Of a stretch of DNA of 64,000 nt, positions 48,582 to 58,754 are shown in pieces (within the stretch, counting starts at the first letter, position 1; every line of letters begins with the position of its first letter). The DNA comes from Gemmatimonadota bacterium (lineage in GTDB: Bacteria; Gemmatimonadota; Gemmatimonadetes; Gemmatimonadales; GWC2-71-9), in assembly GCA_003220935.1 (NCBI GenBank), contig QHTT01000079.1:39883-103882 (forward strand), in the 5' to 3' direction. The notes under the pieces were generated by a model, which did no database searches, was not told the origin of the DNA, and saw nothing but the letters and a program-made list of their open reading frames with translations. The position numbers were made by a program, and so were the translations under genes.

Positions 48582-49256
48582 ATGCTCATGCTGCGGCTCC
48601 CCAGTCCCGTGATCTACGCGTTAGCGCTGCTCATCGGCTCCTTGCTCGTGGTCGCCGCCGCGGTGGCGCATCCGGACCTCCGGGGCGACGGCGCGGCGCA
48701 GCTCACGCTGATCGCCCAGTGCGCGGCGTGGCGGGCGATCCACTGGGCGCTGCTGTTCGGTTTCGCGCTCGCGCTCACAGGGCTCGTCGGTCTGGTCGGG
48801 ATGCATGTCGGCACGCCGGGGGAGAGCGCAGCGCGAGCGGGTGTGCTCGTGGGGATCTTCGCTTACGCCGTGTGGGCGGTGCTGGTCGCGTTCATGGTGG
48901 GGGCGGGGGGGACGCTGGCGCTGAGCTACGTCGCAGCCGAGCCCGGCCTCGCCGCGACACACGCGGTGTTCCTGTACGACATGCTGCACCCCTTCGCGCT
49001 CGCGGCCCAGCGGACCGCGGCGTTCGCGCTCGGCATCTCGACGTTTCTGTTCGGCTGGGCGGTGATCAACGGAAAGGTCTTGCCGCGCCGGCTCGGAGCC
49101 GCGGCAGTGGCCAGCGGCCTCGTCGCGATCGGGTTGGCACTCGCGTTTCCGGAGAGTGCCAAGGCCGACGAGGCCGCCTTCGTGCTTCCCGTGCTGTGGC
49201 AAGTGGTGACGGGCGCGGTACTGCTCCGAGGTCAGCCAGCCGCTCCGCGCGTGTAG
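48582..49256 (+). CDS. hypothetical multi-pass membrane protein
   Basis: 224 residues with about six hydrophobic helices (VIYALALLIGSLLVVAAAVA, AIHWALLFGFALALTGLVGLVG, AGVLVGIFAYAVWAVLVAF, and a FALGISTFLFGWAVI helix). No catalytic motif. His and Asp residues in the first loop (AHPDLRGDG) could matter but the family is not recognised. Start at 48582 (MLMLRLPS); a GTG at 48546 would add 12 polar residues. Confidence 0.65.
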   Translation: MLMLRLPSPVIYALALLIGSLLVVAAAVAHPDLRGDGAAQLTLIAQCAAWRAIHWALLFGFALALTGLVGLVGMHVGTPGESAARAGVLVGIFAYAVWAVLVAFMVGAGGTLALSYVAAEPGLAATHAVFLYDMLHPFALAAQRTAAFALGISTFLFGWAVINGKVLPRRLGAAAVASGLVAIGLALAFPESAKADEAAFVLPVLWQVVTGAVLLRGQPAAPRV

Positions 49257-49359
49257 CGACGACGCAACAACACGCCACGTTTGCCATTGCGCCGACCAGC
49301 GTCGGCCGGCAGCTTCAGTGCAGCGACGCGCTCGCCGGAAGGATGATGACGAAAAGGTG

Positions 49360-51510
49360 ATGACGAAGACGAAGGAGACCTGTTACTTCGCCACCGTGGC
49401 CGTTGGATTCGCCGCATTCTTGGCCCTCCAGCAGAACGGTCAAGCGGTCCGCATCGGCGCCGACGCCATCGGGGGTGTAGTCTCCGGTCCGAATGGGCCG
49501 GAAGCGGGCGTCTGGGTAATCGCGGAAACGACTGACCTGCCCACCAAGTTCGTCAGAATCGTCGTCACCGATGATCAGGGGCGCTACGTCATCCCCGACC
49601 TCCCCAAGGCGAGCTACCGCGTGTGGGCGCGCGGCTACGGACTGGTGGATTCCCCGCAGGCACAAGCTGTCCCGGGCGCGATGCTCAACCTCAGCGCGGT
49701 GGTGGCGCCCAATCCGCGGGCGGCGGCGGAATACTACCCGGCCGGCTACTGGTTTTCCCTGATGCGCGTGCCGGCGAAGGGTGAGTTCGCTTCGACCGGT
49801 GCCGACGGGAACGGCATGGCGCCCAACGTGAAGAGCCAGGCCGAGTGGATCAGGATCCTCAAGTCGGGCGGCTGCTGGGCGTGTCATCAGCTCGGCAGCA
49901 AGGGAACGCGGGAGATACCCAAGGCTCTGGGTACGTTCGAATCTTCGACGGCTGCGTGGCTGCGGCGGCTGCAGTCGGGCCAGGCCGGGAGCCAGATGAT
50001 CGGCACCTTGAGCCAGCTCGGGGCCAAGCGCGCGCTGGCGATGTTCGCCGACTGGACCGATCGCATCGCCGCCGGCGCCGTGCCGCCGACACCTCCCCGG
50101 CCGCAAGGTGTCGAGCGCAACGTGGTCATCACCGAATGGGACTGGGCGGATCCGAAGGCATACCTGCACGACGAGGTCTCGACCGACCGCCGGAACCCCA
50201 CGATCAACGCCAACGGCTCGATTTACGGATCGCTGGAGTTGAGCGCCGATTACCTGCCCGTGCTGGATCCGGTGCATAACACTACGAGCCGGGTCCCGCT
50301 GACGGTGCGAGATCCCAATACCCAGCCGGCCGCGGGGCCGCCGACGCAGCCGTCACCCTACTGGGGCAGTGAGGTCCTCTGGACCAGTAAGAACAACGTC
50401 CACAATCCCATGTTCGACGAGCGCGGCCGGGTCTGGCTCACCTCCACGGTGCGCCCGCCGGACAACCCTCCCTTCTGCCAAGCGGGCTCGAGCCACCCGT
50501 CGGCGAAGCTGTTCCCGCTTGCCAGGGCCGGCCGCCACCTCGCGGTCTACGACCCCAAGACGCAAAAGCTCACGCCCATCAGCACCTGCTTCAGCACACA
50601 CCACCTGATGTTCGCCGCCGACGCCGACCGCACGCTCTGGACCTCGGGGGGCGGTCCGGTCGTGGGCTGGTTGAACACGCGGATGTTCGACGAGACCGGC
50701 GATGAGGAGAAATCGCAGGGTTGGACCGCGCTTATTCTCGACACGAACGGCAACGGGAAGCGGGATGCGTACGTGGAGCCCGACCAGCCGGTCGATCCCA
50801 GCAAGGACAAGCGCATCTCGGCCGGCTTCTACGCCGTGGCGCCGGCCCCGGACGGCTCGATCTGGGGGACATCATTGGGCTTCCCGGGCGCCATCGTGCG
50901 GCTGAATCCGGGCTCCCACCCGCCGGAAACGGCGCTCGTGGAACTGTACGAGCTCCCGCTCGATCGGTCAGGCGCACCCGTGGAAGGGTTCTCACCGCGC
51001 GGCGGAGACGTGGACCGGAACGGCGTCTACTGGACGGCGCTCGCGAGCGGACACCTCGCGAGCTTCGATCGGCGCAAATGTCGGGGACCGCTGAACGGAC
51101 CGACGGCGACGGGGCAGCACTGCCCCGAGGGCTGGACGTTTTATCCGGAGCCGTTACCGCAGCTTACTGGAGTGACGGACCCGGGCAGCGCCGAGGCCAG
51201 CTACTACACCTGGGTCGATCAATTGGGCGTGCTCGGCTTGGGCAGCAACGTGCCGATCAACACCGGTAACGGGTCGGAAGGGCTGCTGGTTTTCAAGGAC
51301 GGGAAATGGGTCGTGCTCCGGGTCCCCTATCCGCTGGGGTTCTACACCAAGTGGCTGGACGGCCGGATCGACGATCCGACCGCGGGCTGGAAGGGGAGGG
51401 GCCTGTGGGCCACCGTGAGCACGCGGGCGCCCTTTCACATGGAAGGCGGCAAGGGCACCACCAGCAAGGTGCTCAAGTTCCAGCTGCGCCCCGACCCGCT
51501 CGCTCAGTAA
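49360..51510 (+). CDS. exported heme protein with carboxypeptidase-regulatory and propeller-like domains
   Basis: 716 residues. A signal-type N-terminus (TCYFATVAVGFAAFLALQ), then a carboxypeptidase-regulatory beta-sandwich (GGVVSGPNGPEAGVWVIAETTDL, GRYVIPDLPKASYRVWARGYG). A single heme c motif CWACHQLG follows at about residue 178. The rest has repeated strands with Asp/Gly turns (DERGRVWLT, DADRTLWTSGG, APDGSIWGTSLG, DVDRNGVYWTA), like a Vgb-type propeller. It may be an electron-transfer enzyme of the periplasm; the substrate is unknown. ATG at 49360 with AAAAGG upstream. Downstream of the oxidase cluster. Confidence 0.75.
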   Translation: MTKTKETCYFATVAVGFAAFLALQQNGQAVRIGADAIGGVVSGPNGPEAGVWVIAETTDLPTKFVRIVVTDDQGRYVIPDLPKASYRVWARGYGLVDSPQAQAVPGAMLNLSAVVAPNPRAAAEYYPAGYWFSLMRVPAKGEFASTGADGNGMAPNVKSQAEWIRILKSGGCWACHQLGSKGTREIPKALGTFESSTAAWLRRLQSGQAGSQMIGTLSQLGAKRALAMFADWTDRIAAGAVPPTPPRPQGVERNVVITEWDWADPKAYLHDEVSTDRRNPTINANGSIYGSLELSADYLPVLDPVHNTTSRVPLTVRDPNTQPAAGPPTQPSPYWGSEVLWTSKNNVHNPMFDERGRVWLTSTVRPPDNPPFCQAGSSHPSAKLFPLARAGRHLAVYDPKTQKLTPISTCFSTHHLMFAADADRTLWTSGGGPVVGWLNTRMFDETGDEEKSQGWTALILDTNGNGKRDAYVEPDQPVDPSKDKRISAGFYAVAPAPDGSIWGTSLGFPGAIVRLNPGSHPPETALVELYELPLDRSGAPVEGFSPRGGDVDRNGVYWTALASGHLASFDRRKCRGPLNGPTATGQHCPEGWTFYPEPLPQLTGVTDPGSAEASYYTWVDQLGVLGLGSNVPINTGNGSEGLLVFKDGKWVVLRVPYPLGFYTKWLDGRIDDPTAGWKGRGLWATVSTRAPFHMEGGKGTTSKVLKFQLRPDPLAQ

Positions 51511-51526
51511 CCTCGATTCGACTTGC

Positions 51527-53101
51527 TTAGCGCGCCCGCAGCCGCACGATGCGGCTGCTCCAGCCGTTGGACGACGGGTCGCCCGTACGGGACATCACCT
51601 GCAGCGTGACGATCTCGCCGGACTTCACTTTCCGGAGCGCTTCCCGCAGCGCAGCCCGTGTCCGGGTCGGTGTGCCGTTCACGGAGATGATAATGTCGGG
51701 TCCGCCGTCATCCGCACTGAACAGCCGCCCGTACGCCGGTCCGTCGGGCGCTACGCCGGTGATCACGAGCCCGCCGCCCGCTTGCGCGAACACCGCGCTG
51801 AGCCGCGTATCCTGACGATCGTCCTGTGAGAGCGGCTCCACCGAGATGCCCAGCGTCTCCTCTTTCGCGGAGGCGTCGCCTTTCGGCCTCCCACCGTTCG
51901 TCGAGGCGACCTCGGTGTCCGAGTCGCTCGGGGCGCGCGCCAGGCGCACCGTGAACGTCTTCTTCTCGCCACCCTGCCGCAGCACCATCACGTCGACGGT
52001 CTCGCCGGGCTTCTTGAAGCCCACCTTCTGCTGCAATTGGGGCGTGTTGTCGATCGGCTGCCCGTCGAGCGCGACGATCACGTCGCCCGGCTGCAGGCCC
52101 GCCTCTTTCGCGGGCGATGCGCCCGGGCTGAAGCTCTCCACCAGCACGCCGCGGATCTGCTTCAGGCCGACGGCCTCGGCGTCCTCCTGGCGCGCGTCGT
52201 CGATCCGGATCCCCATGACGGCGCGCTCGACGTGCCCCGTCTTCACGAGCTGGTCCATCACGGTGCGGGCGAGGTTGATCGGGATCGCGAAGCCGTAGCC
52301 GTCGTAGTACCCGGTCCCGCTCGCAATGGCCGAGTTGATGCCGATCACCTGGCCCTGGATATTGACCAGCGGGCCGCCCGAGTTGCCCGGGTTGATCGCC
52401 GCGTCGGTCTGAATGAAGTCCTGGATGCCGTAACTGGTGCGCAGGCCGTCGAGCAGCCGCCCCTTCGCGCTGATGATACCGGCGGTCACCGTGAAGGTGA
52501 ACTTCTCGCCGAGCGGGTTCCCGACCGCGAGCGCCCACTCGCCTACCCGGGTCGAGTCGGAGTTGCCGAAGCCGACCGTCGGCAGGTTACGGGCGTCGAT
52601 TCGGATCACCGCGACGTCGGTGTTGGGGTCGGTGCCCACGACCTTGGCTGCGAACTCGCGCTTGTCGTACAGCTTCACGGTCACCCGATCCGCGCCGGCG
52701 ACCACGTGGTTATTGGTGAGGATGTAGCCGTCGGGCGAGACGATGAATCCCGAGCCCGAGCCCTGCTCCACCTGTGGGCGGCGCCGCTGCGGGAAGAAGT
52801 CCTCGAACCCGGGCGGCAGCCGCTGGCTCTGGCTGCGTTCGACGTGCTGCGACTTGACGAACACGACCGCGGGCTTGACATGCTCCGCCACGGCGACGAA
52901 CGCGTTGCCGATATCGGCGGCGGGCTTGGCGGCGGGGATCTGGAACTGCGTTCCCGCCGCCTGGGCCGCGGGCACGAATTCCGGCGCGCCGCCCTTCTTC
53001 GGCACACCGAGCGTGGACGCAAACGCCAGCCCGAACACGAATGCAAGGGCCACCAGGGCCCCGAACTTGAGCCAGTCCCGCGTACGTACCGCCATCGTCA
53101 A
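51527..53101 (-). CDS. HtrA/DegP-family serine protease
   Basis: 524 residues. An N-terminal membrane helix (FGALVALAFVFGLAFAS), a trypsin-like domain with the catalytic triad in TNNHVVAG (His), NTDVAVI (Asp) and GNSGGPLV (Ser), then two PDZ domains (PGASPAKEAGLQPGDVIVALDGQP and GPAYGRLFSADDGGPDIIISVNGTP). Periplasmic protein quality control and stress response. It lies 30 bp downstream of dnaK on the same strand, so both may share a stress-induced transcript. Confidence 0.93.
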   Translation of the reverse strand: MTMAVRTRDWLKFGALVALAFVFGLAFASTLGVPKKGGAPEFVPAAQAAGTQFQIPAAKPAADIGNAFVAVAEHVKPAVVFVKSQHVERSQSQRLPPGFEDFFPQRRRPQVEQGSGSGFIVSPDGYILTNNHVVAGADRVTVKLYDKREFAAKVVGTDPNTDVAVIRIDARNLPTVGFGNSDSTRVGEWALAVGNPLGEKFTFTVTAGIISAKGRLLDGLRTSYGIQDFIQTDAAINPGNSGGPLVNIQGQVIGINSAIASGTGYYDGYGFAIPINLARTVMDQLVKTGHVERAVMGIRIDDARQEDAEAVGLKQIRGVLVESFSPGASPAKEAGLQPGDVIVALDGQPIDNTPQLQQKVGFKKPGETVDVMVLRQGGEKKTFTVRLARAPSDSDTEVASTNGGRPKGDASAKEETLGISVEPLSQDDRQDTRLSAVFAQAGGGLVITGVAPDGPAYGRLFSADDGGPDIIISVNGTPTRTRAALREALRKVKSGEIVTLQVMSRTGDPSSNGWSSRIVRLRAR

Positions 53102-53131
53102 TCTCGTTTCTGTAAGAGGGTGTACCGTCGT

Positions 53132-55066
<1,935 letters not shown>

Positions 55067-55180
55067 GACCAGCGCTCCTTAGCATGAGGGTGATGCCTAC
55101 ACACAGCCGCTCGTCGCACAGGCAAACTGCGTGCCTTCGAAAGATGCCAAAAAGGCAGGCGAAAGGCTATCTTTACGCCC

Positions 55181-55880
55181 GTGTTTCCCTACAAAGACGA
55201 GAACCCCGCCGAGCTTACGCCGGTCGTTACACTCGGCATCATCGCTCTCAACGTGGTGGCCTGGCTGTTCGTCCAGGGGGCTGGCAGCGATGAGGCCCTG
55301 GCGCGCTCCGTTTGCCAGCTTGGCCTCATCCCTGCGGAGGTGCTGCGGTCCGCGCCGGCCGGCACGTCCGTTTCTGCACGGCGGCTGGATGCACGTGCTC
55401 GGCAACATGTGGTTCCTCTGGGTGTTCGGGAACAACATCGAGGATTCGATGGGGCATGCCCGATTCGTCGTGTTCTACCTGCTGTGTGGCGTGGCGGCCG
55501 CGGCGGCGCAGGTGCTGGCCGGCCCGAACTCGGTGGTGCCGATGGTGGGCGCCTCGGGCGCAATCAGCGGCGTGATGGGCGCCTACATCCTGCTGTACCC
55601 GCGCGTACGCGTGCACACGCTCGTGACCCTGGGGTTCTTCGTCACGACCGTGGCGCTGCCGGCGTACGTCATGCTGGGCTATTGGTTTCTGCTCCAGCTC
55701 CTGATGGGCGCCGTGGGCTCGGTGTCGCGCGTCGAGGGAGGCGTGGCCGTCTGGGCTCACGTGGGCGGGTTCGTCGTCGGGATGCTGGCGATTCACCTGT
55801 TCGCGAACCGGGAGTACCTCGACCGCCGGCGGGGGGCTGGAGGCGGGGGCCGGGACTGGGGCGGCTATCCCTCCGCGTGA
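55181..55880 (+). pseudogene. rhomboid-family membrane protein, disrupted by internal deletion and frameshift
   Basis: The first frame, from GTG 55181, reads FPYKDENPAELTPVVTLG, a membrane helix, and VCQLGLIPAEVL, the usual start of bacterial rhomboids. From about 55370 a different frame carries the rest: FLHGGWMHVLGNMWFLWVFGNN, GASGAISGVMGAY with the catalytic Ser, and AHVGGFVVG with the catalytic His. About 25-30 residues expected between the two parts are missing and the frame shifts there. Upstream is TATCTT 7 nt before the start, so the gene is probably leaderless. Either a recent pseudogene or an assembly error. Confidence 0.7.
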
Positions 55881-56004
55881 TGCTTGATGGTCTTTCCCTC
55901 CACCACGAACACCACGTCTCCGCGCCGTTGAGCTTCACCTGAGCGGTCGCGGGAGCTGCGGCCAGCGCCACGGCGCTGAGGGCGAGAAATCGAGACTTCA
56001 GCAT
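55865..56004 (-). pseudogene. 5' fragment of a PstS-like phosphate-binding protein gene
   Basis: Reads MLKSRFLALSAVALAAAPATAQ, a signal peptide, then VKLNGA. PstS proteins commonly continue NGAGATFP after such a signal. Here the next codons are antisense to the rhomboid. A shift of one base instead gives GDVVFVVEGKTIKHHAEG and a TAG at 55865. So only the first 28 or so codons look original and the rest has been lost or replaced. It follows the phosphate-type porin on the same strand, which supports the PstS reading. Confidence 0.4.
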
Positions 56005-56028
56005 GTCGGTGCCCTCGTGAGATCGGAG

Positions 56029-57057
56029 TTAGAACGAGAACTGAGTTTGGAACAAGGCTTGGGATCGGGTCGCCTCTTGCGCGGCGGTCGGCGTGCCTTG
56101 GTAGTCCACGTAGTCCCAGTCCGCGAGGAGGCGCAGGTTCGGGCTGAGCTGATACGAGACGCCCCCGATGACGCGCGTCTGCCGGTCGTCGGCGACGTTG
56201 GTGTTGGGATCCACCACGTCCACCCGTGCGAGGACGGCGACTCTTGACCGCGGGACGTGGTAGACCCCGAAGCCGCTGATCACGCGCCCGTTGGTTTCCG
56301 CGAGCGGGGTGGCGGTGACGGTGTCCTTAGTGGACGCGTATTCGCCTGCAAGCGTGACTTGCTTTGAGCGGTACGACACCATGCCGACCCAGCGATAGCG
56401 CTTGCCGCCACTCGTCGGCTTGCCGTACTGACCGTACGCGGTCAAGCGGAGGCCGCCGACCCGGCTCGAGTCGTCCGTGTCGAGCACCCGGACGGAGACG
56501 CGGCCCATCACGTCCTTGCGCTGGTCGCCGGCGCTCGATTTGAAGTCCTCCCCGTTCACCGCAGTGACCTGGAGGTTCACCTTGTCCGGGCCCCATTTCC
56601 CGTCCACGCCCGCGCCGAGGTCGGACGCGCTCAGGTAGCCATTGCGGTCAAGCGCCATGGAGCCCTGCATCCGGTAATCCCAGACCGCCTCTTCCCAGTC
56701 GAGCCAAGGGGTGTGCATCTGGCCCAACTTGAAGGTCAGCGGGCTGGCGGTCGGCGTGTACGTCACGAAGGCGTACTTGAGGCGGAAGCTCAACCCGGTC
56801 AACGTGCGAAAGACGTCCGGCGTGATCCGAGCGGTCACCCCGTTGCTGAGCCGCGCATTCACGTTGATGTAGGCGCGCGTGACCTCGAAGTTGTTGAGGT
56901 GGTTTGCGGTGTCCTTGAGCTGATAGACGTATTGGAGGTAAGTCAGCGCGCCTACCGAAACCTGCGGGGGGGATGGAGCTTGGGCGGCAGCTCCGCCCGC
57001 GGCCAGCGCGCACATGACGGCGGCGGCCGAGAGCGTTTGAGGCAGTCTTGCGTGCAC
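56029..57057 (-). CDS. phosphate-selective porin O/P-like outer-membrane protein
   Basis: 342 residues. Signal peptide ending GGAAAQ; then antiparallel strands of an OprO/P-type porin: FEVTRAYINVNARLSNGVTARITPD, YAFVTYTP, LKLGQMHTPWLDWEE-like segments, VDGKWGPDKVNLQVTAVNG, and a final strand ending LFQTQFSF with the aromatic terminus needed for outer-membrane insertion. GTG at 57057 with GAGGAG upstream is preferred over the longer frame. Flanked by phoB-like and pstS-like fragments, which suggests a former phosphate-uptake locus. Confidence 0.82.
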   Translation of the reverse strand: MHARLPQTLSAAAVMCALAAGGAAAQAPSPPQVSVGALTYLQYVYQLKDTANHLNNFEVTRAYINVNARLSNGVTARITPDVFRTLTGLSFRLKYAFVTYTPTASPLTFKLGQMHTPWLDWEEAVWDYRMQGSMALDRNGYLSASDLGAGVDGKWGPDKVNLQVTAVNGEDFKSSAGDQRKDVMGRVSVRVLDTDDSSRVGGLRLTAYGQYGKPTSGGKRYRWVGMVSYRSKQVTLAGEYASTKDTVTATPLAETNGRVISGFGVYHVPRSRVAVLARVDVVDPNTNVADDRQTRVIGGVSYQLSPNLRLLADWDYVDYQGTPTAAQEATRSQALFQTQFSF

Positions 57058-57144
57058 GGAGGATCTCCTCAAGACGAGGTGGAGTGAGCGGCTTCTGTTG
57101 CCGCGGGAAACGTGCTGAAGCGCAATCACCATATGACGTCGCGT

Positions 57145-57162
57145 GTGTCACAGGACTGTAAC
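57145..57162. promoter_or_regulatory. Pho-box-like or dyad operator site upstream of the porin
   Basis: GTGTCAC, 4 bp, then CTGTAAC: two 7-mers with the 11-bp period of PhoB boxes, but read on the strand opposite to the porin. The same bases also form a dyad, GTCACAG-GA-CTGTAAC with one mismatch. Either reading gives a candidate binding site about 90 bp before the porin start. Confidence 0.3.
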
Positions 57163-57239
57163 GCAAGGAGGCGAGAGCAGGTAGCGGAGCCGTGCGGGCC
57201 TCCGCTACCTGGCACCCGGACGGCAGCCGTGCAGGTCGC

Positions 57240-57437
57240 CTACCTCGGCCTGTGGCCCTGCGGCTCCACCCGCCGGAAGCGATACCCCAAGCCTCGGACG
57301 GTCTCGATGCAGCGGGCGAGCGCGCCCAGCGTACAGCGCAGGCGCTGCAGATGCATGTCGACGGTGCGCGTCCGGATGTCCGGCTGCGCTCGCCACACCG
57401 TCTCCTCGTACGTCTGGAGGATGGAGACTACGACCAC
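57240..57437 (-). pseudogene. C-terminal fragment of an OmpR/PhoB-family response regulator
   Basis: Reads a winged-helix end: ETVWRAQPDIRTRTVDMHLQRLR, with the IETVRGLGYRFR wing and a TAG stop. This is the DNA-binding C-terminus of PhoB-type regulators. The receiver domain and most of the helix before it are missing: upstream, after a few nonsense codons, the end of the DUF3006 gene is reached at 57460. So the 5' part of the regulator gene has been deleted. Confidence 0.7.
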
Positions 57438-57459
57438 CGCAACGGCGCCGGCTCGGGCG

Positions 57460-57735
57460 TCACAAGATCACGTCTCCGCCGGGGTCCCGGCGCTTAAGGT
57501 GGTCCACGGCTTGCCGCGCGGCGGCGCGGGCGCGCTCCGTCGCGGCGACATCGCGCACGATGGTCACCACGGTGCGATCAGTCCCCTGCTCGACGCTCAC
57601 GAGCAGCACGTCGTCCGGCCGGGCTGCGTGCGGCAGCAGCCAGCGGGGGACATCGAGCGTCGAGCCGCCGTCGACTTCCACGACAGCGAGGTCGCCTTCG
57701 TGACGATCGACGATGAAGCGGTGCGATTCAGGCAT
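57460..57735 (-). CDS. DUF3006 family protein
   Basis: 91 residues. FIVDRHEGDLAVVEVDGGSTLDVPRWLLPHAARPDDVLLVSVE matches the small beta-barrel-like DUF3006 proteins, which often neighbour ComEC-like metallo-beta-lactamase genes, as here. The C-terminal half is a charged helix. GGAGG lies 8 nt before the ATG. Function unknown. Confidence 0.8.
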   Translation of the reverse strand: MPESHRFIVDRHEGDLAVVEVDGGSTLDVPRWLLPHAARPDDVLLVSVEQGTDRTVVTIVRDVAATERARAAARQAVDHLKRRDPGGDVIL

Positions 57736-57758
57736 CGACGGTACCTCCGTTGATTAAT

Positions 57759-57802
57759 CCCAGGCTGAAGCCTGGGCTCGGCGCAGCACTGTCCTAAAGG
57801 AC
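57759..57802. repeat. REP-like hairpin pair related to 4995-5085
   Basis: CCCAGGC-TGAA-GCCTGGG (57759-57776), the shared spacer CTCGGCGCAGCAC, then GTCC-TAAA-GGAC (57791-57802). The TGAA loop and the TGGGCTCGGCGxAGCAC core are as in the first copy. Located between the MBL and DUF3006 genes. Confidence 0.75.
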
Positions 57803-57807
57803 GTGCA

Positions 57808-58701
57808 TCAATTCCGCACCACCCGGGCGTGACACTTCCCCTCGCGTTCCGTCGTGATCGTCCAGGCGCCATTGCGCGGCACCCGCACCGTCACGGTACC
57901 GTTGTCCGCGGTGCAATAGGTCGGGATGCCGCGCGCCGCCAAGAGGGCGAGCACCGAGGCGAAGGGATGCTGCCGGCCGTTCGCACTGATGATCACGGCG
58001 CGCGGTTGCACCGCGTCGAGCAGCTCGGCGCTGGTTGCGTTACTCGACCCGTGGTGGCCGCCCTTGAGCACGTCCGCCCGGAGCAGGGACGGCTCCGTCA
58101 GCATCCACCAGCCCAGCTCTGCCTGCTCGGCGTCGCCGGGGAAGAGCATCACGAAGCCGCCGCGTGTGAGTCGCACGCCGACCGAGCAGTTGTTCACCGC
58201 GTCGCCGCCCGCGTCGCCCGGCAGCGCGCCGCATGTGGGCGGAGGCGCCAGCAGGCGCAATTCGACCGAGTCGTCGCCCGTGACGAGCGTGACCCGCCGG
58301 ACGCCCGTGTCGGCCGTGACCACAGGGATGCGGAGGCTGTCGATGGCGCGCAGCAAGGCACGGTACGTGACGGCGGTGCGCGGCGTGCCGCCGTACACGA
58401 ACGCGCGCACGGGAAAGCGAGTCACCACCGCGCCGAGCCCACCGTAATGGTCCGCGTGGGGATGGGAGAGGATCACCGCGGCGAGCGTGTCCACGTTGAG
58501 GCGCGTGAGGCCCGCCACGATCGTCGCACCGTGCTCGCCGCCGTCGATCAACACGTGACGGGCGCGACCGGCGCCCGCGTCAGTGATGAGAATGGCATCG
58601 CCGCCGACCCGCGCGTCGCTCACGTCCAGCACCCGGATGAGCAGGACGGTCGAGTCGAGCGGCACCGTGAGCCGCGCAGCGAGCAGCAGAGCGGCGAGCA
58701 T
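57808..58701 (-). CDS. ComEC/Rec2-like metallo-beta-lactamase-fold hydrolase, exported
   Basis: 297 residues. A hydrophobic N-terminus (MLAALLLAARL), then RVLDVSDARVGGDAILIT, SHPHADHYGGLG with the zinc-binding HxHxDH-like motif (HPHADH), PGDAEQAE and LKGGHHGSSNATS. This is the stand-alone soluble domain found at the end of ComEC, probably a periplasmic nuclease or phosphodiesterase. The usual DVGQGDA motif is altered to DVSDARVGGDA. Divergent from the 5'-nucleotidase gene. Confidence 0.85.
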   Translation of the reverse strand: MLAALLLAARLTVPLDSTVLLIRVLDVSDARVGGDAILITDAGAGRARHVLIDGGEHGATIVAGLTRLNVDTLAAVILSHPHADHYGGLGAVVTRFPVRAFVYGGTPRTAVTYRALLRAIDSLRIPVVTADTGVRRVTLVTGDDSVELRLLAPPPTCGALPGDAGGDAVNNCSVGVRLTRGGFVMLFPGDAEQAELGWWMLTEPSLLRADVLKGGHHGSSNATSAELLDAVQPRAVIISANGRQHPFASVLALLAARGIPTYCTADNGTVTVRVPRNGAWTITTEREGKCHARVVRN

Positions 58702-58754
58702 CGCGTGGCAGAAGGTAGCGTATTCGGTCTGGCCTCCGCAATTTACAGCGCACT

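Noticed and set aside
55067..55180. A CIRCE heat-shock operator upstream of dnaK
   Set aside because: No TTAGCACTC/GAGTGCTAA-type inverted repeat is visible in the leader.
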